From an uncultured Acidobacteriota bacterium (GTDB lineage Bacteria > Acidobacteriota > Vicinamibacteria > Vicinamibacterales > UBA8438), in the NCBI GenBank assembly GCA_913043805.1, contig CAJWMX010000060.1:1-10408 (forward strand): a stretch of DNA of 10,408 nt. Reading direction: 5' to 3'. Both the position numbers and the translations under genes were made by a program. Of the stretch, positions 1-6,322 are shown piece after piece (the stretch's first letter is position 1; every line of letters starts with the position of its first letter). The notes under the pieces were generated by a model that was not told the DNA's origin, did no database searches, and was given only the letters and a program-made list of their open reading frames with translations.

Positions 1-160
1 CGAATTCGTCGAGCGCGCCGGTCAGCAGAGCGAGACGCCAGGACCAGGTGTCGGGATCCGGCCAGGCTGGCGCCTCCCCCAGAAGGCGGCACAGCGCCCT
101 GATCCGCCCTGCCGCCAGCAACGCCGTTGCGTCCCCCGGCGGGCCGGCCATCGCGCCCGC
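1..160 (-). pseudogene. Out-of-frame C-terminal part of the APH-like gene, cut by the window edge
   Basis: Reading the minus strand from about 160 down to 1 in the frame offset from the main chain gives a natural helical sequence. It includes A-M-A-G-P-P-G-D, then L-C-R-L-L-G-E-A-P-A-W-P-D-P-D-T-W and L-A-L-L-T-G-A-L-D-E-F, with no stop before the edge. This resembles the C-terminal helices expected of an APH protein far better than the Arg-rich in-frame tail. A loss of one base (or gain of two) in the G/C-rich stretch at 150-160 would join the two parts. I infer one original gene extending left of the window. Confidence 0.6.
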
Positions 161-873
161 CGGTAGGCCGCGTCACAACCGGCTACAGTCTCGGCATCCC
201 ACCCCAGCACCAGGCAACCTAGATCGATCGCACCTGGTCCGATCGCCGCATCAGCCCAGTCGACCGGGCAGATGGACCCGTCGGGACGGAGCAGAACGTT
301 GTCGGCGAAGTAGTCGCCGTGGACGACTGATGCGGCGGCGCCGGCCAGACAACCCGCGACCGCCGCCCCGCCACCGTCAGCAGGCGTATGAGCGGCGGCG
401 CGCCGGGTCCAGCGCAGGGTCTCCTCCTCCGAGTCTTGTCGAAGAAACCTCAGCGTCGGTCGATTGACCAGATCCACTGTCTCGGCGTGGAACTGTCCGA
501 CCCAGGCGGCAGCCGACGCCATGGCGGCTTGCTCGTCGAGGGTGTAGTTGGCCTGGGAGCCGTCGACATACTCGAGCACCAGTGGCCCGCCCGGCCGGTC
601 CGGCTCCTCCCGATACCGTCGGGGTGTCGGTGCACCCCGCGGCTCCAGCACATGCCGATACACCGAGGCCTCGTAGTCTGGCGATATGAGCGTGTGGTCC
701 TGGTCGACGATGGCGTAACGGACAAAAAACACCTGCTCGTTGCCGGCCGCAACGCGGCACGCGACAACCTCACTGACCGAGTGCAGCGCTTTGCGATGCG
801 GGACACGCTCGACGATCCGGAGCCACCGGCGGTGCAGACCATGCACCTGATGCCAGACGTCTAGTACTTCCAT
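22..873 (-). CDS. Aminoglycoside phosphotransferase-family (APH/choline kinase-like) protein, frameshifted near its C-terminus
   Basis: The chain has the APH fold signature: a phosphotransfer loop V-V-H-G-D-Y-F-A-D-N (catalytic Asp and Asn of the HGDxxxxN motif) followed by the metal-binding P-V-D-W-A-D-A segment and I-D-L-G. Family members phosphorylate small molecules such as aminoglycosides, choline or sugars; the substrate cannot be told here. The frame is open up to 924, but I place the start at the ATG read from 873. The 17 extra residues lie in a hairpin-rich spacer and look non-coding. After the residues A-A-Y-R-R (about position 157) the frame becomes Arg/Trp/Gly-rich and stops at 22, which is unlike a folded domain. 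The sensible continuation is in another frame (see the next entry). The gene is therefore either disrupted or carries a sequencing/assembly indel. It is transcribed divergently from ctaA. Family assignment is firm; substrate is unknown. Confidence 0.75.
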   Translation of the reverse strand: MEVLDVWHQVHGLHRRWLRIVERVPHRKALHSVSEVVACRVAAGNEQVFFVRYAIVDQDHTLISPDYEASVYRHVLEPRGAPTPRRYREEPDRPGGPLVLEYVDGSQANYTLDEQAAMASAAAWVGQFHAETVDLVNRPTLRFLRQDSEEETLRWTRRAAAHTPADGGGAAVAGCLAGAAASVVHGDYFADNVLLRPDGSICPVDWADAAIGPGAIDLGCLVLGWDAETVAGCDAAYRRARWPARRGTQRRCWRQGGSGRCAAFWGRRQPGRIPTPGPGVSLC

Positions 874-957
874 GGGGCTTCGCCCCAAACCCCACGCGGC
901 GTTAGTGGGGCCCCATCGCCCCACGCCACGCCGCCGGGCGCGCTGTGCGCGCCCGGC
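873..957. repeat. Cluster of perfect inverted repeats between the APH-like gene and ctaA
   Basis: Three perfect dyads lie within 85 bases. TGGGGC at 873-878 pairs with GCCCCA at 882-887 across TTC. TGGGGCCCCA at 906-915 is a palindrome. An 11-bp stem, GCCGGGCGCGC at 933-943, pairs with 947-957 across the loop TGT. CCCCAC at 890-895 can also pair with GTGGGG at 905-910, and GTGGGG can alternatively pair with CCCCAC at 919-924. No T-run follows any of them, so they are not classical intrinsic terminators. The spacer separates divergent genes, so a role as terminator is not expected. Operator, mRNA 5'-structure or a small repeat element are all possible. Confidence 0.7.
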
Positions 958-981
958 TGGGCCAGTACCTCAACGGCCTGC

Positions 982-987
982 TAGAGT
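982..987 (+). promoter_or_regulatory. Candidate -10 box for ctaA (near-leaderless start)
   Basis: TAGAGT at 982-987 lies 8 bases before the ATG at 996, so a transcript would begin at or within a base or two of the start codon. It resembles TATAGT, which sits 6 bases before the yggT ATG. No convincing -35 is visible. The call rests on position and on the resemblance between the two sites. Confidence 0.4.
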
Positions 988-995
988 CTTTGGAG

Positions 996-1940
996 ATGTC
1001 CGGCGATCGTGCGCGCTACGTTCGGTTCGCGTGGGGAACCCTCTGGTTCACGCTCTTCGTCGTGGTCTGGGGCGGACTCGTGAGCGCGACCGGGGCCGGC
1101 GACGGCTGTGGCGACAGCTGGCCGCTCTGCGGCGAATTGCTCGCCGGGTCGGGCGACGTGTCTCGACTCGACACCGTGATCGAGCTGACCCATCGACTCA
1201 CGAGCGGGATGGCGTTGCTCGCCGTGGTGCTCATGGTGGTCTGGGCCCGTCGCATCTACCCCATCGGTCACCGCGCCAGATTCTGGGCGAACGCCGGGCT
1301 GGCGTTCATGGTGATCGAATCGCTGATCGGCGCAGCACTCGTGGTCTTCAGGCTGGTGGACATGAACGTCTCGCTCGCCAGAGCGCTGATCCAGCCGGTG
1401 CACATGACCAATACCTATCTGCTAATGGGAGCCCTCGGGTTGGCCGCCTGGTGGGCGGAGTCACGCCGGCGGACCACCGGCGCCGAACCCCCGGCCGCGC
1501 GGCTGGTCGTCGGAGCCCTAGTCTTCGTCATCCTGCTGAGCATGCTCGGTACCACGGCGTCACTCGCCTCGACGGTGTTCCCATCGGAGTCCTTCGTCGA
1601 AGGAGTGAGAGCCGACTTCACCCGCGACGCTCACTACCTGATCCGGCTCCGGATCTGGCACCCCGTGCTCGCGCTCGGGTTCGGTGGATATCTGCTGTGG
1701 CTCGGCCGGCGACTGTCGGCTGGCCACGACGGCGGACCGCCCACCGAGTTTCACGTCGTCGCGGGGCTGTATGGGGTCGACCTGGCGGTTGGTGCGCTCG
1801 ACGCTTTCTTGCTGGCCCCGATCGCAATACAGCTGCTTCATCTTCTTCTGGCCCACGCGGTCTGGATCGGACTGGTGGCGCTCTGGGTTCGGCTGGTGTC
1901 CGACTCCGGTGAATCGGATCGAGCCATCGCGGTTGGATAG
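996..1940 (+). CDS. ctaA: Heme A synthase (COX15/CtaA family)
   Basis: This integral membrane enzyme oxidises the C8 methyl group of heme O to a formyl group, giving heme A for aa3-type cytochrome oxidases. Counting from the ATG at 996 (314 residues) it has the G-G-L-V-S-A-T-G-A-G segment followed by Cys38 and Cys45, spaced like the cysteine pair of Bacillus CtaA. The four expected heme-ligand histidines are H66 (E-L-T-H-R), H136 (Q-P-V-H-M), H222 (R-I-W-H-P) and H282 (Q-L-L-H-L). About eight hydrophobic helices fit the family. The frame is open upstream to a GTG at 945, but that codon lies in the loop of an 11-bp hairpin and has no ribosome site. The ATG at 996 follows a -10-like box and begins just before the first helix, so I prefer it. 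The stop is 9 bases before the kinase gene. Confidence 0.88.
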   Translation: MSGDRARYVRFAWGTLWFTLFVVVWGGLVSATGAGDGCGDSWPLCGELLAGSGDVSRLDTVIELTHRLTSGMALLAVVLMVVWARRIYPIGHRARFWANAGLAFMVIESLIGAALVVFRLVDMNVSLARALIQPVHMTNTYLLMGALGLAAWWAESRRRTTGAEPPAARLVVGALVFVILLSMLGTTASLASTVFPSESFVEGVRADFTRDAHYLIRLRIWHPVLALGFGGYLLWLGRRLSAGHDGGPPTEFHVVAGLYGVDLAVGALDAFLLAPIAIQLLHLLLAHAVWIGLVALWVRLVSDSGESDRAIAVG

Positions 1941-1949
1941 GACGCCCGT

Positions 1950-3947
1950 ATGAGCGTGACTGTCGGCGACCGCGTCGGACGCTACGAGGTGACCGCCCTG
2001 CTGGGCGAGGGCGCGATGGGGCAGGTCTACCGTGCCCGAGACGCCGAGTTCGGCCGCAACGTCGCCCTTAAGGTCCTGCCGCCGCTGTTCGCCGCCGACC
2101 CCGACCGGCTCGAGCGGTTCCAGCGTGAGGCGCAGTTGCTCGCCAGCCTCAACCACCCGGGCACCGCCGCGATCTACGGCAGCGAGGTGCTCGGGGAGGG
2201 ACGGGCACTGGTCCTGGAACTGGTCGAAGGCCCCACCCTGGCGGAACAGATCGGGGCCGGACCTTGCCCGGTCGAGGACGCACTCCCGCTCGCGAGCCAG
2301 ATCGCGGAAGCCCTCGACGCCGCTCACCGTGCGGGCGTCGTGCACCGCGACCTCAAGCCGGCCAACATCAAGGTCCGGCCGGACGGGACCGTCAAGGTGC
2401 TCGACTTCGGCCTGGCCACCTGGCAACTCTCGCGGCCTCCTGAACCGCTGCCTGCCTGGTTCTCCCTCAGCACGGGGCGAGAGGCGCCACCCTACATCGC
2501 CTCGGTCTCGGCCGACCTGGCGGTCGCGCCCGACGGCGCCACCGTCGCGTTCCTGACCGAGCAAGACGGTCAACGAGCGCTGCAGCTCAGAACGCTGGAC
2601 ACCCTGACTCCCACGACGGTGGTCGACACCGGCTCGCCGTTCAATCCGTTCTTCTCCCCCGACGGGGAGTGGCTCGGCTACTACGACTCCAGCGGTCCCG
2701 ACCTGCAGCGGGTCTCGCTCTCGTCGGGCGCCGTGGTCACGATCTCCGATCTGCCGGGCAACCTGGCTGGCGCGGCCTGGGGCGAGGACGACAACATCGT
2801 GTTCGCGACGACGGACCAGGGCGGCGGCCTGTGGAGTGTGTTGGCCGACGGCGGCACACCCACGCGGCTCACCGCACCCGTCGCGACGGACGACGAGGTC
2901 AACCACCGGTTCCCACACATCCTGCCGGATGGCGCGGGCGTCCTGTTCACGATTACGCGCGGCGCCGGTGAACCACCCGATGTCGCGGTCCTGACCCCGA
3001 ACGCCGAGAAATGGCGCGTGCTGACCTCCGGGGCAAACGCTCGCTATGCGGCGACGGGTCATATCGTCTATGGGACGGACGGATCGCTGCGCGCGGCGGG
3101 CTTCGACCTGGCCGCCGACGGATCACTCGTCTATCTCAGCGGCGAAGCTCGCGTGGCCGCCGAACGTTCGGTGCTACGAATCGGGCGCGACGGCTCACAG
3201 GCGCCGCTGACGGGCATACCGACCGGCGACTACGAGACCCTCCGACTCTCGCCGGACGGTGGACAGCTCGCGGTCGCGCTGGGCACGCCCGCCGACGTGT
3301 GGACCTTCGATCTGGACCGGGGCACCTTCACCCGGGTCACCACCAACGATGCCAACGACACCCAGCTGCTGTGGAGTGTCGACGGCGAGCGGGTCGTCTT
3401 CGCGTCAGACCGCGACCGACCGCTCGGGCTGTTCTCGAAACGAGCCGATGGCTCGGGCACGACCGAACGGCTGGTGTCGCGTGACGAGAGTTTCGTGGTG
3501 ATCCCGGAAACATGGACCACCGGGGGACAGGACCTGCTCTTCACCGACGCGCTGTCAGGCGGCGGCCTGGCGACCGAGCGCAGCGAACGCGCCAATATCT
3601 GGGCGGTACCGTCCGACGGCGGCGGGGCGCCACGCACCATCATCGAGATGGCCTCGAACGAGGGCCATGCCGACATGTCGCGCGACGGTGGATGGCTGGC
3701 GTTTCATTCCGATCTCTCAGGTCGGCCCGAAATCTACGTCGACGCGTACCCGGAGTTGGGACAGCGGACCCTGATCTCGACCGAAGGGGGACGTGCGCCG
3801 GTCTGGTCGCCGGCGAGTGACGAGCTCTTCTGCCTGAGCCTGGACGGGACCAGGATCTACCGCGTCGCCCGCGCTGAGCATCGGACGCCCGGCCCTTGTC
3901 GCGGAGGGACCGTTCCTCCCGTCGCTCGGTCCCGAACGACCCTATGA
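1950..3947 (+). CDS. Truncated Ser/Thr protein kinase N-lobe fused to a TolB/WD40-like propeller; probably decayed
   Basis: Residues 1-156 are a PknB-type kinase start: glycine loop G-E-G-A-M-G (19-24), Lys41, helix-C Glu60, H-R-D-L-K-P-A-N (132-139) and D-F-G (152-154). In ordinary kinases the activation loop, the APE-like motif, the Asp of helix F and the rest of the C-lobe follow, and acidobacterial members then have a membrane helix. Here only about 15 residues separate D-F-G-L-A from the propeller, whose repeats carry motifs such as A-P-D-G-A-T-V-A-F, F-S-P-D-G-E-W-L, L-S-P-D-G-G-Q-L-A and S-R-D-G-G-W-L-A-F. So roughly the C-lobe and the anchor are absent, and activity is doubtful. The last ~25 residues are out of frame with the family tail, which resumes in another frame to 4077. 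The start ATG at 1950 has AGGA at 1939-1942. Domain calls are firm; loss of function is inferred. Confidence 0.8.
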   Translation: MSVTVGDRVGRYEVTALLGEGAMGQVYRARDAEFGRNVALKVLPPLFAADPDRLERFQREAQLLASLNHPGTAAIYGSEVLGEGRALVLELVEGPTLAEQIGAGPCPVEDALPLASQIAEALDAAHRAGVVHRDLKPANIKVRPDGTVKVLDFGLATWQLSRPPEPLPAWFSLSTGREAPPYIASVSADLAVAPDGATVAFLTEQDGQRALQLRTLDTLTPTTVVDTGSPFNPFFSPDGEWLGYYDSSGPDLQRVSLSSGAVVTISDLPGNLAGAAWGEDDNIVFATTDQGGGLWSVLADGGTPTRLTAPVATDDEVNHRFPHILPDGAGVLFTITRGAGEPPDVAVLTPNAEKWRVLTSGANARYAATGHIVYGTDGSLRAAGFDLAADGSLVYLSGEARVAAERSVLRIGRDGSQAPLTGIPTGDYETLRLSPDGGQLAVALGTPADVWTFDLDRGTFTRVTTNDANDTQLLWSVDGERVVFASDRDRPLGLFSKRADGSGTTERLVSRDESFVVIPETWTTGGQDLLFTDALSGGGLATERSERANIWAVPSDGGGAPRTIIEMASNEGHADMSRDGGWLAFHSDLSGRPEIYVDAYPELGQRTLISTEGGRAPVWSPASDELFCLSLDGTRIYRVARAEHRTPGPCRGGTVPPVARSRTTL

Positions 3948-4077
3948 CGTCAGCCCGGACGGAGACTCGCTCGTGGTCATCGCGCGCGCCGACGCAGGCG
4001 CCGCGCGAGAAGGGCTCGACGTGATCTTCGTCCGACACTGGCTCGACGAGCTGGTCGATCTGGTGCCCCCGCGGTAG
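3862..4077 (+). pseudogene. Out-of-frame conserved C-terminal tail of the kinase/propeller gene
   Basis: In the frame starting at 3862 the DNA reads S-P-A-L-S-I-G-R-P-A-L-V-A-E-G-P-F, then Y-D-V-S-P-D-G and, at the end, V-R-H-W-L-D-E-L-V-D-L-V-P before TAG at 4075-4077. Acidobacterial kinase/TolB proteins typically end this way: a last Y-D-V-S-P-D-G blade and a W-x-x-E-L-x-x-L-V-P tail. The upstream frame ends the previous blade with G-T-R-I-Y-R-V and then turns to nonsense, so the break lies at about 3860-3875. One extra base (or two missing) explains it. True mutation and assembly error cannot be separated here. Confidence 0.7.
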
Positions 4078-4086
4078 GCCCTCACA

Positions 4087-4099
4087 CCGCGCGGCGCGG
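4087..4099. repeat. Short GC-rich inverted repeat after the kinase gene
   Basis: CCGCGC at 4087-4092 is mirrored by GCGCGG at 4094-4099 with one central base; about 5 bp could form with a 3-base loop. There is no T-run. It follows the original stop of the kinase gene by ten bases and might contribute to termination, but support is weak. Confidence 0.3.
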
Positions 4100-4150
4100 G
4101 TCGGACCGTCCACTACCGCTGGGAAACGCCCGTGCTGAGCGGAGCGGGAG

Positions 4151-4156
4151 TATAGT
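4151..4156 (+). promoter_or_regulatory. Candidate -10 box for yggT (leaderless)
   Basis: TATAGT at 4151-4156 matches the TATAAT consensus at five of six bases. It ends 6 bases before the ATG at 4163, so transcription would start at about the A of the ATG. No Shine-Dalgarno sequence precedes this gene, which agrees with leaderless translation. No clear -35 is visible. Confidence 0.5.
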
Positions 4157-4162
4157 CCTCAG

Positions 4163-4396
4163 ATGCGCCTGATCGTCGAGCTGATCGACCTGTACTCGCT
4201 GATCGTCTTCGTCGCGGTCGTGGTGTCCTGGATCCAGCTACCTCCTGGCAATCCGGTGGTCACGTTCGTGCGAACGCTGACCGAACCGGCCCTCGACCCG
4301 ATTCGGCGCGTGATGCCGGACATGGGGGGCATCGACTTTTCGCCGATGGTGCTTCTCATCGGACTTCAGCTCGTGCGCGGTCTCTTCGTGTTCTAG
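4163..4396 (+). CDS. yggT: YggT family small membrane protein
   Basis: The 77-residue protein has two hydrophobic segments (about 3-24 and 58-77) flanking the family core: V-V-V-S-W-I-Q-L-P-P-G-N-P, then L-T-E-P-A-L-D-P-I-R-R-V and M-G-G-I-D-F-S-P-M-V. These are the YggT/Ycf19 hallmarks. Members are small inner-membrane proteins; proposed roles include osmotic protection and, in chloroplasts and cyanobacteria, membrane or nucleoid organisation, but no biochemical activity is established. Its length is about that of a single YggT unit, half of the duplicated E. coli form. The ATG at 4163 lies just behind a -10-like box with no ribosome site, suggesting a leaderless mRNA of its own. Confidence 0.85.
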   Translation: MRLIVELIDLYSLIVFVAVVVSWIQLPPGNPVVTFVRTLTEPALDPIRRVMPDMGGIDFSPMVLLIGLQLVRGLFVF

Positions 4397-4404
4397 TGCT
4401 TTGC

Positions 4405-4418
4405 TGGGGCTCGCCCCA
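4405..4418. repeat. Hairpin after yggT, related to the one at 873-887
   Basis: TGGGGC at 4405-4410 and GCCCCA at 4413-4418 form a perfect dyad, folding as a 5-bp stem with a CTCG loop. The stop codon of yggT is 8 bases upstream, so a role at the 3' end of the yggT mRNA is possible, but there is no T-run. The stretch 4394-4419 also resembles 862-888, with about four mismatches and one gap over 27 bases. Confidence 0.5.
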
Positions 4419-4443
4419 AGTGTGATCCGGTCCCGCCTTGAGG

Positions 4444-4449
4444 GATAAT
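4444..4449 (+). promoter_or_regulatory. Candidate -10 box for the accDA leader transcript
   Basis: GATAAT at 4444-4449 matches TATAAT at five of six bases. Transcription would begin near 4456, where a strong stem starts, and give a 5' leader of about 160 nt before the GTG at 4617. No clear -35 is seen. An alternative weaker box, TACATT at 4487-4492, lies within the structured region. Confidence 0.4.
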
Positions 4450-4561
4450 CACCTGCAGGCTGCGGCAGCCTGAGGTGAAAGCCCGCTACATTCGAACGGC
4501 GCTGGATCTCGCGTGAGCGGCGCCGTTTCCGGTGCGACGCGGGATTTCACCTCGGGCTGCT
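4449..4561 (+). ncRNA. Candidate structured leader RNA upstream of accDA with two competing stems
   Basis: Bases 4464-4486 pair with 4539-4561 over 23 positions: 20 Watson-Crick pairs, two G-T wobbles and one G-A mismatch. Inside, 4495-4502 pairs perfectly with 4520-4527, and CTC at 4508-4510 pairs with GAG at 4515-4517 around a GCGT loop. A second stem, 4449-4454 plus 4456-4462 with 4466-4472 plus 4473-4478 (13 pairs, one bulged G at 4455), uses part of the same left arm. The two cannot coexist. The element ends 55 bases before the accDA start. I do not recognise a known riboswitch class. A mobile-type inverted-repeat element (MITE) is an alternative, but no flanking duplication is visible. 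The structure is seen directly; the regulatory role is inferred. Confidence 0.5.
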
Positions 4562-4616
4562 CGCCTTCATCTACCAGACCCGTCCGGAGTACCCCAGGTT
4601 CACGAGAGGTTCCGCC

Positions 4617-6302
4617 GTGGCTGAAGAAACTGCTGTCACCGTAGTCGAAGACCCGCCCGCACCCGCCCAGCACACCTGCCGGAAGTGCAACCACGAGGTC
4701 GAAGAGGCCTCGTTCGCCCGCGAGCTCAGAGTGTGCGCCGGCTGCGGGCACCACAGCCCACTGACGGCACAGGAGTGGATCGACCACCTGGCCGACCCCG
4801 ACACGTTCCGTGAGGTCGGCAAGCGGCTGTTCTCGACCGACCCGCTGGATTTCAGCGTGAGCGGCCCCTATCGGGAGCGGCTACGGGAAGCGGAACGCCG
4901 CACCGGCATGGCCGAAGCCGCCCTGGCCGGCGAAGCACGTCTCGACGGCCGGCCGGTCGTGCTCGTCTCCCTCGAGTTCGATTTCCTCGGCGGCACGATG
5001 GGATCGGTCGTTGGAGAGAAGGTCGCGCGGGCCTTCGAGGTCGCCACCCGCCGGCGTCTCCCGGTGGTCTCGGTCATCGCCAGCGGGGGCGCTCGGATCC
5101 AGGAGGGCATGCTGGCCCTGATGCAGATGGCGAAAACGGCCACCGCCGTCGCCGAGCATCAGGCGGCCGGGCTGCCGTATATCTCGGTGTTGACCAACCC
5201 CAGCTTCGGCGGCACGTTCGCCAGCTTCGGTTCGCTCGGCGACATCCTGATCGGCGAGCCCGGGGCGCAGATCGGCTTCGTCGGCGCCCGCGTCATCGAG
5301 GGCACGATCGCGGAGAAGATGCCGAAGTCCCAGCGTCGGGCGGAAGCCGTGCTCGAACGCGGCATGATCGACATGATCATCGAGCGGCCGCTGCTACGGA
5401 ACCGACTCGCCGTCCTGGTCTCCCAGATGACCGCGGACGCCAGCGCGCCGTGGCCGCAGGTGCAGCTGTCGCCAACCCCCAAGTCGACCCGCACCCCGGC
5501 CGAGGTCATCGAGCTGGCGCGCACCCCGGCACGACCGAGGGCCGACGCCTACGTCGACAGGGTCTTCCAAGCCTTCAGCCAGCTGCACGGGGATCGTTGC
5601 TACGGCGACGACCCTGCCATCCTCGGAGGTATCACCAGCCTACAGGGGCACCCGGTGGTGCTCATCGCCCAGTGGGGGCAGATGATGCCGATGCCAGAGG
5701 GCTACCGGAAGGCACAGCGGCTGATGCGCCTGGCCGAGAAGTGCGGCCTGCCGGTGGTCACGTTCGTCGACACGAAAGGCGCGTTCCCGGGCTTGGAGGC
5801 TGAGCAACGGGGCATCGCCTTGACGATCGGAGAATGCCTGGGCCAGCTGGCGCAGCTGCCGGTGCCGGTCGTCAACGTCGTGATCGGGGAAGGTGGATCG
5901 GGCGGCGCGCTCGCGTTGGGTCTGGCCGACGTGATCCTGATGCAGGAGAACGCCATCTACTCGGTCATTGCGCCAGAGGGCGCGGCCGCGATCCTCCTGC
6001 ACGATGCGGCACGGAGCGAGGAGATTCTGCCCGCACTCAAGCTGCGCGCGCACGACCTGCTCGAGCTGGGCGTCATCGACGACATCGTGCCGGAACCACC
6101 CGGCGGCGCCCACCGGGACCCGGACGCCGCGGCCCGTCAGGTAATGGAGCGAGTCGTGCATCACCTGGCGACGCTCTCGACGATCAAGCCGCGGAAGCTC
6201 GTCCAACGGCGCGCGGAACGCTATCGCTCGATCGGCCACTTCGAGCGTGGCATCGTGCACCGGGCGCGTGATATCGTCGCGCGGATCGGTCGAGGACAGT
6301 AA
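4617..6302 (+). CDS. accDA: Fused acetyl-CoA carboxylase carboxyltransferase, beta (AccD) plus alpha (AccA)
   Basis: The 561-residue chain carries both halves of the carboxyltransferase that moves CO2 from carboxybiotin to acetyl-CoA, making malonyl-CoA for fatty acid synthesis. Residues 21-43 form the AccD zinc ribbon (C21, C24, C40, C43). The beta half follows with G-G-T-M-G-S-V-V-G, A-S-G-G-A-R-I-Q-E-G (155-164), F-G-G-T-F-A-S-F and I-G-F-V-G-A-R-V-I-E. After a linker (about 275-305) comes the alpha half: L-H-G-D-R, P-E-G-Y-R-K-A (360-366), D-T-K-G-A-F-P-G (385-392), G-E-G-G-S-G-G (424-430) and P-E-P-P-G-G-A-H-R. The segment before PEGYRKA is about 11 residues shorter than E. coli AccA as I remember it, and D-T-K-G replaces D-T-P-G. 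The GTG start has GAGAGG at 4604-4609. Biotin carboxylase and BCCP genes are not in the window. Confidence 0.9.
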   Translation: MAEETAVTVVEDPPAPAQHTCRKCNHEVEEASFARELRVCAGCGHHSPLTAQEWIDHLADPDTFREVGKRLFSTDPLDFSVSGPYRERLREAERRTGMAEAALAGEARLDGRPVVLVSLEFDFLGGTMGSVVGEKVARAFEVATRRRLPVVSVIASGGARIQEGMLALMQMAKTATAVAEHQAAGLPYISVLTNPSFGGTFASFGSLGDILIGEPGAQIGFVGARVIEGTIAEKMPKSQRRAEAVLERGMIDMIIERPLLRNRLAVLVSQMTADASAPWPQVQLSPTPKSTRTPAEVIELARTPARPRADAYVDRVFQAFSQLHGDRCYGDDPAILGGITSLQGHPVVLIAQWGQMMPMPEGYRKAQRLMRLAEKCGLPVVTFVDTKGAFPGLEAEQRGIALTIGECLGQLAQLPVPVVNVVIGEGGSGGALALGLADVILMQENAIYSVIAPEGAAAILLHDAARSEEILPALKLRAHDLLELGVIDDIVPEPPGGAHRDPDAAARQVMERVVHHLATLSTIKPRKLVQRRAERYRSIGHFERGIVHRARDIVARIGRGQ

Positions 6303-6306
6303 CGTC

Positions 6307-6322
6307 GGTCGACGAATCGACC
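6307..6322. repeat. Small hairpin just after accDA
   Basis: GGTCGA at 6307-6312 pairs with TCGACC at 6317-6322 around a CGAA tetraloop, 4 bases after the accDA stop. There is no T-run, so it is at most a weak or Rho-type termination aid. No obvious promoter separates it from the cytochrome gene 47 bases further on. Confidence 0.35.

Noticed and set aside
388..864. Plus-strand frame opposite the APH-like gene
   Set aside because: The minus strand carries the HGDxxxxN and D-W-A-D-A motifs; the plus frame has none.
945..947. GTG as start of ctaA
   Set aside because: It lies in the loop of an 11-bp hairpin and has no ribosome site; the ATG at 996 fits the family start better.
872..1912. A 346-codon plus-strand frame overlapping ctaA
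   Set aside because: Arg-rich, no membrane segments; the ctaA frame has heme-ligand histidines and helices.
1560..3062. A 500-codon open frame on the minus strand opposite ctaA and the kinase gene
   Set aside because: It is the mirror of GC-rich plus-strand coding: Arg/Gly/Asp-rich, no recognisable motif, and opposite clear domain sequences.
4464..4561. Reading the large stem-loop as 4.5S/SRP RNA, 6S RNA or a TPP/cobalamin riboswitch
   Set aside because: The conserved sequence blocks I would expect for these classes are not present.
4464..4561. Intrinsic terminator of the yggT unit
   Set aside because: The arms are 52 bases apart and no T-run follows; bases after 4561 are mixed C/T/A.
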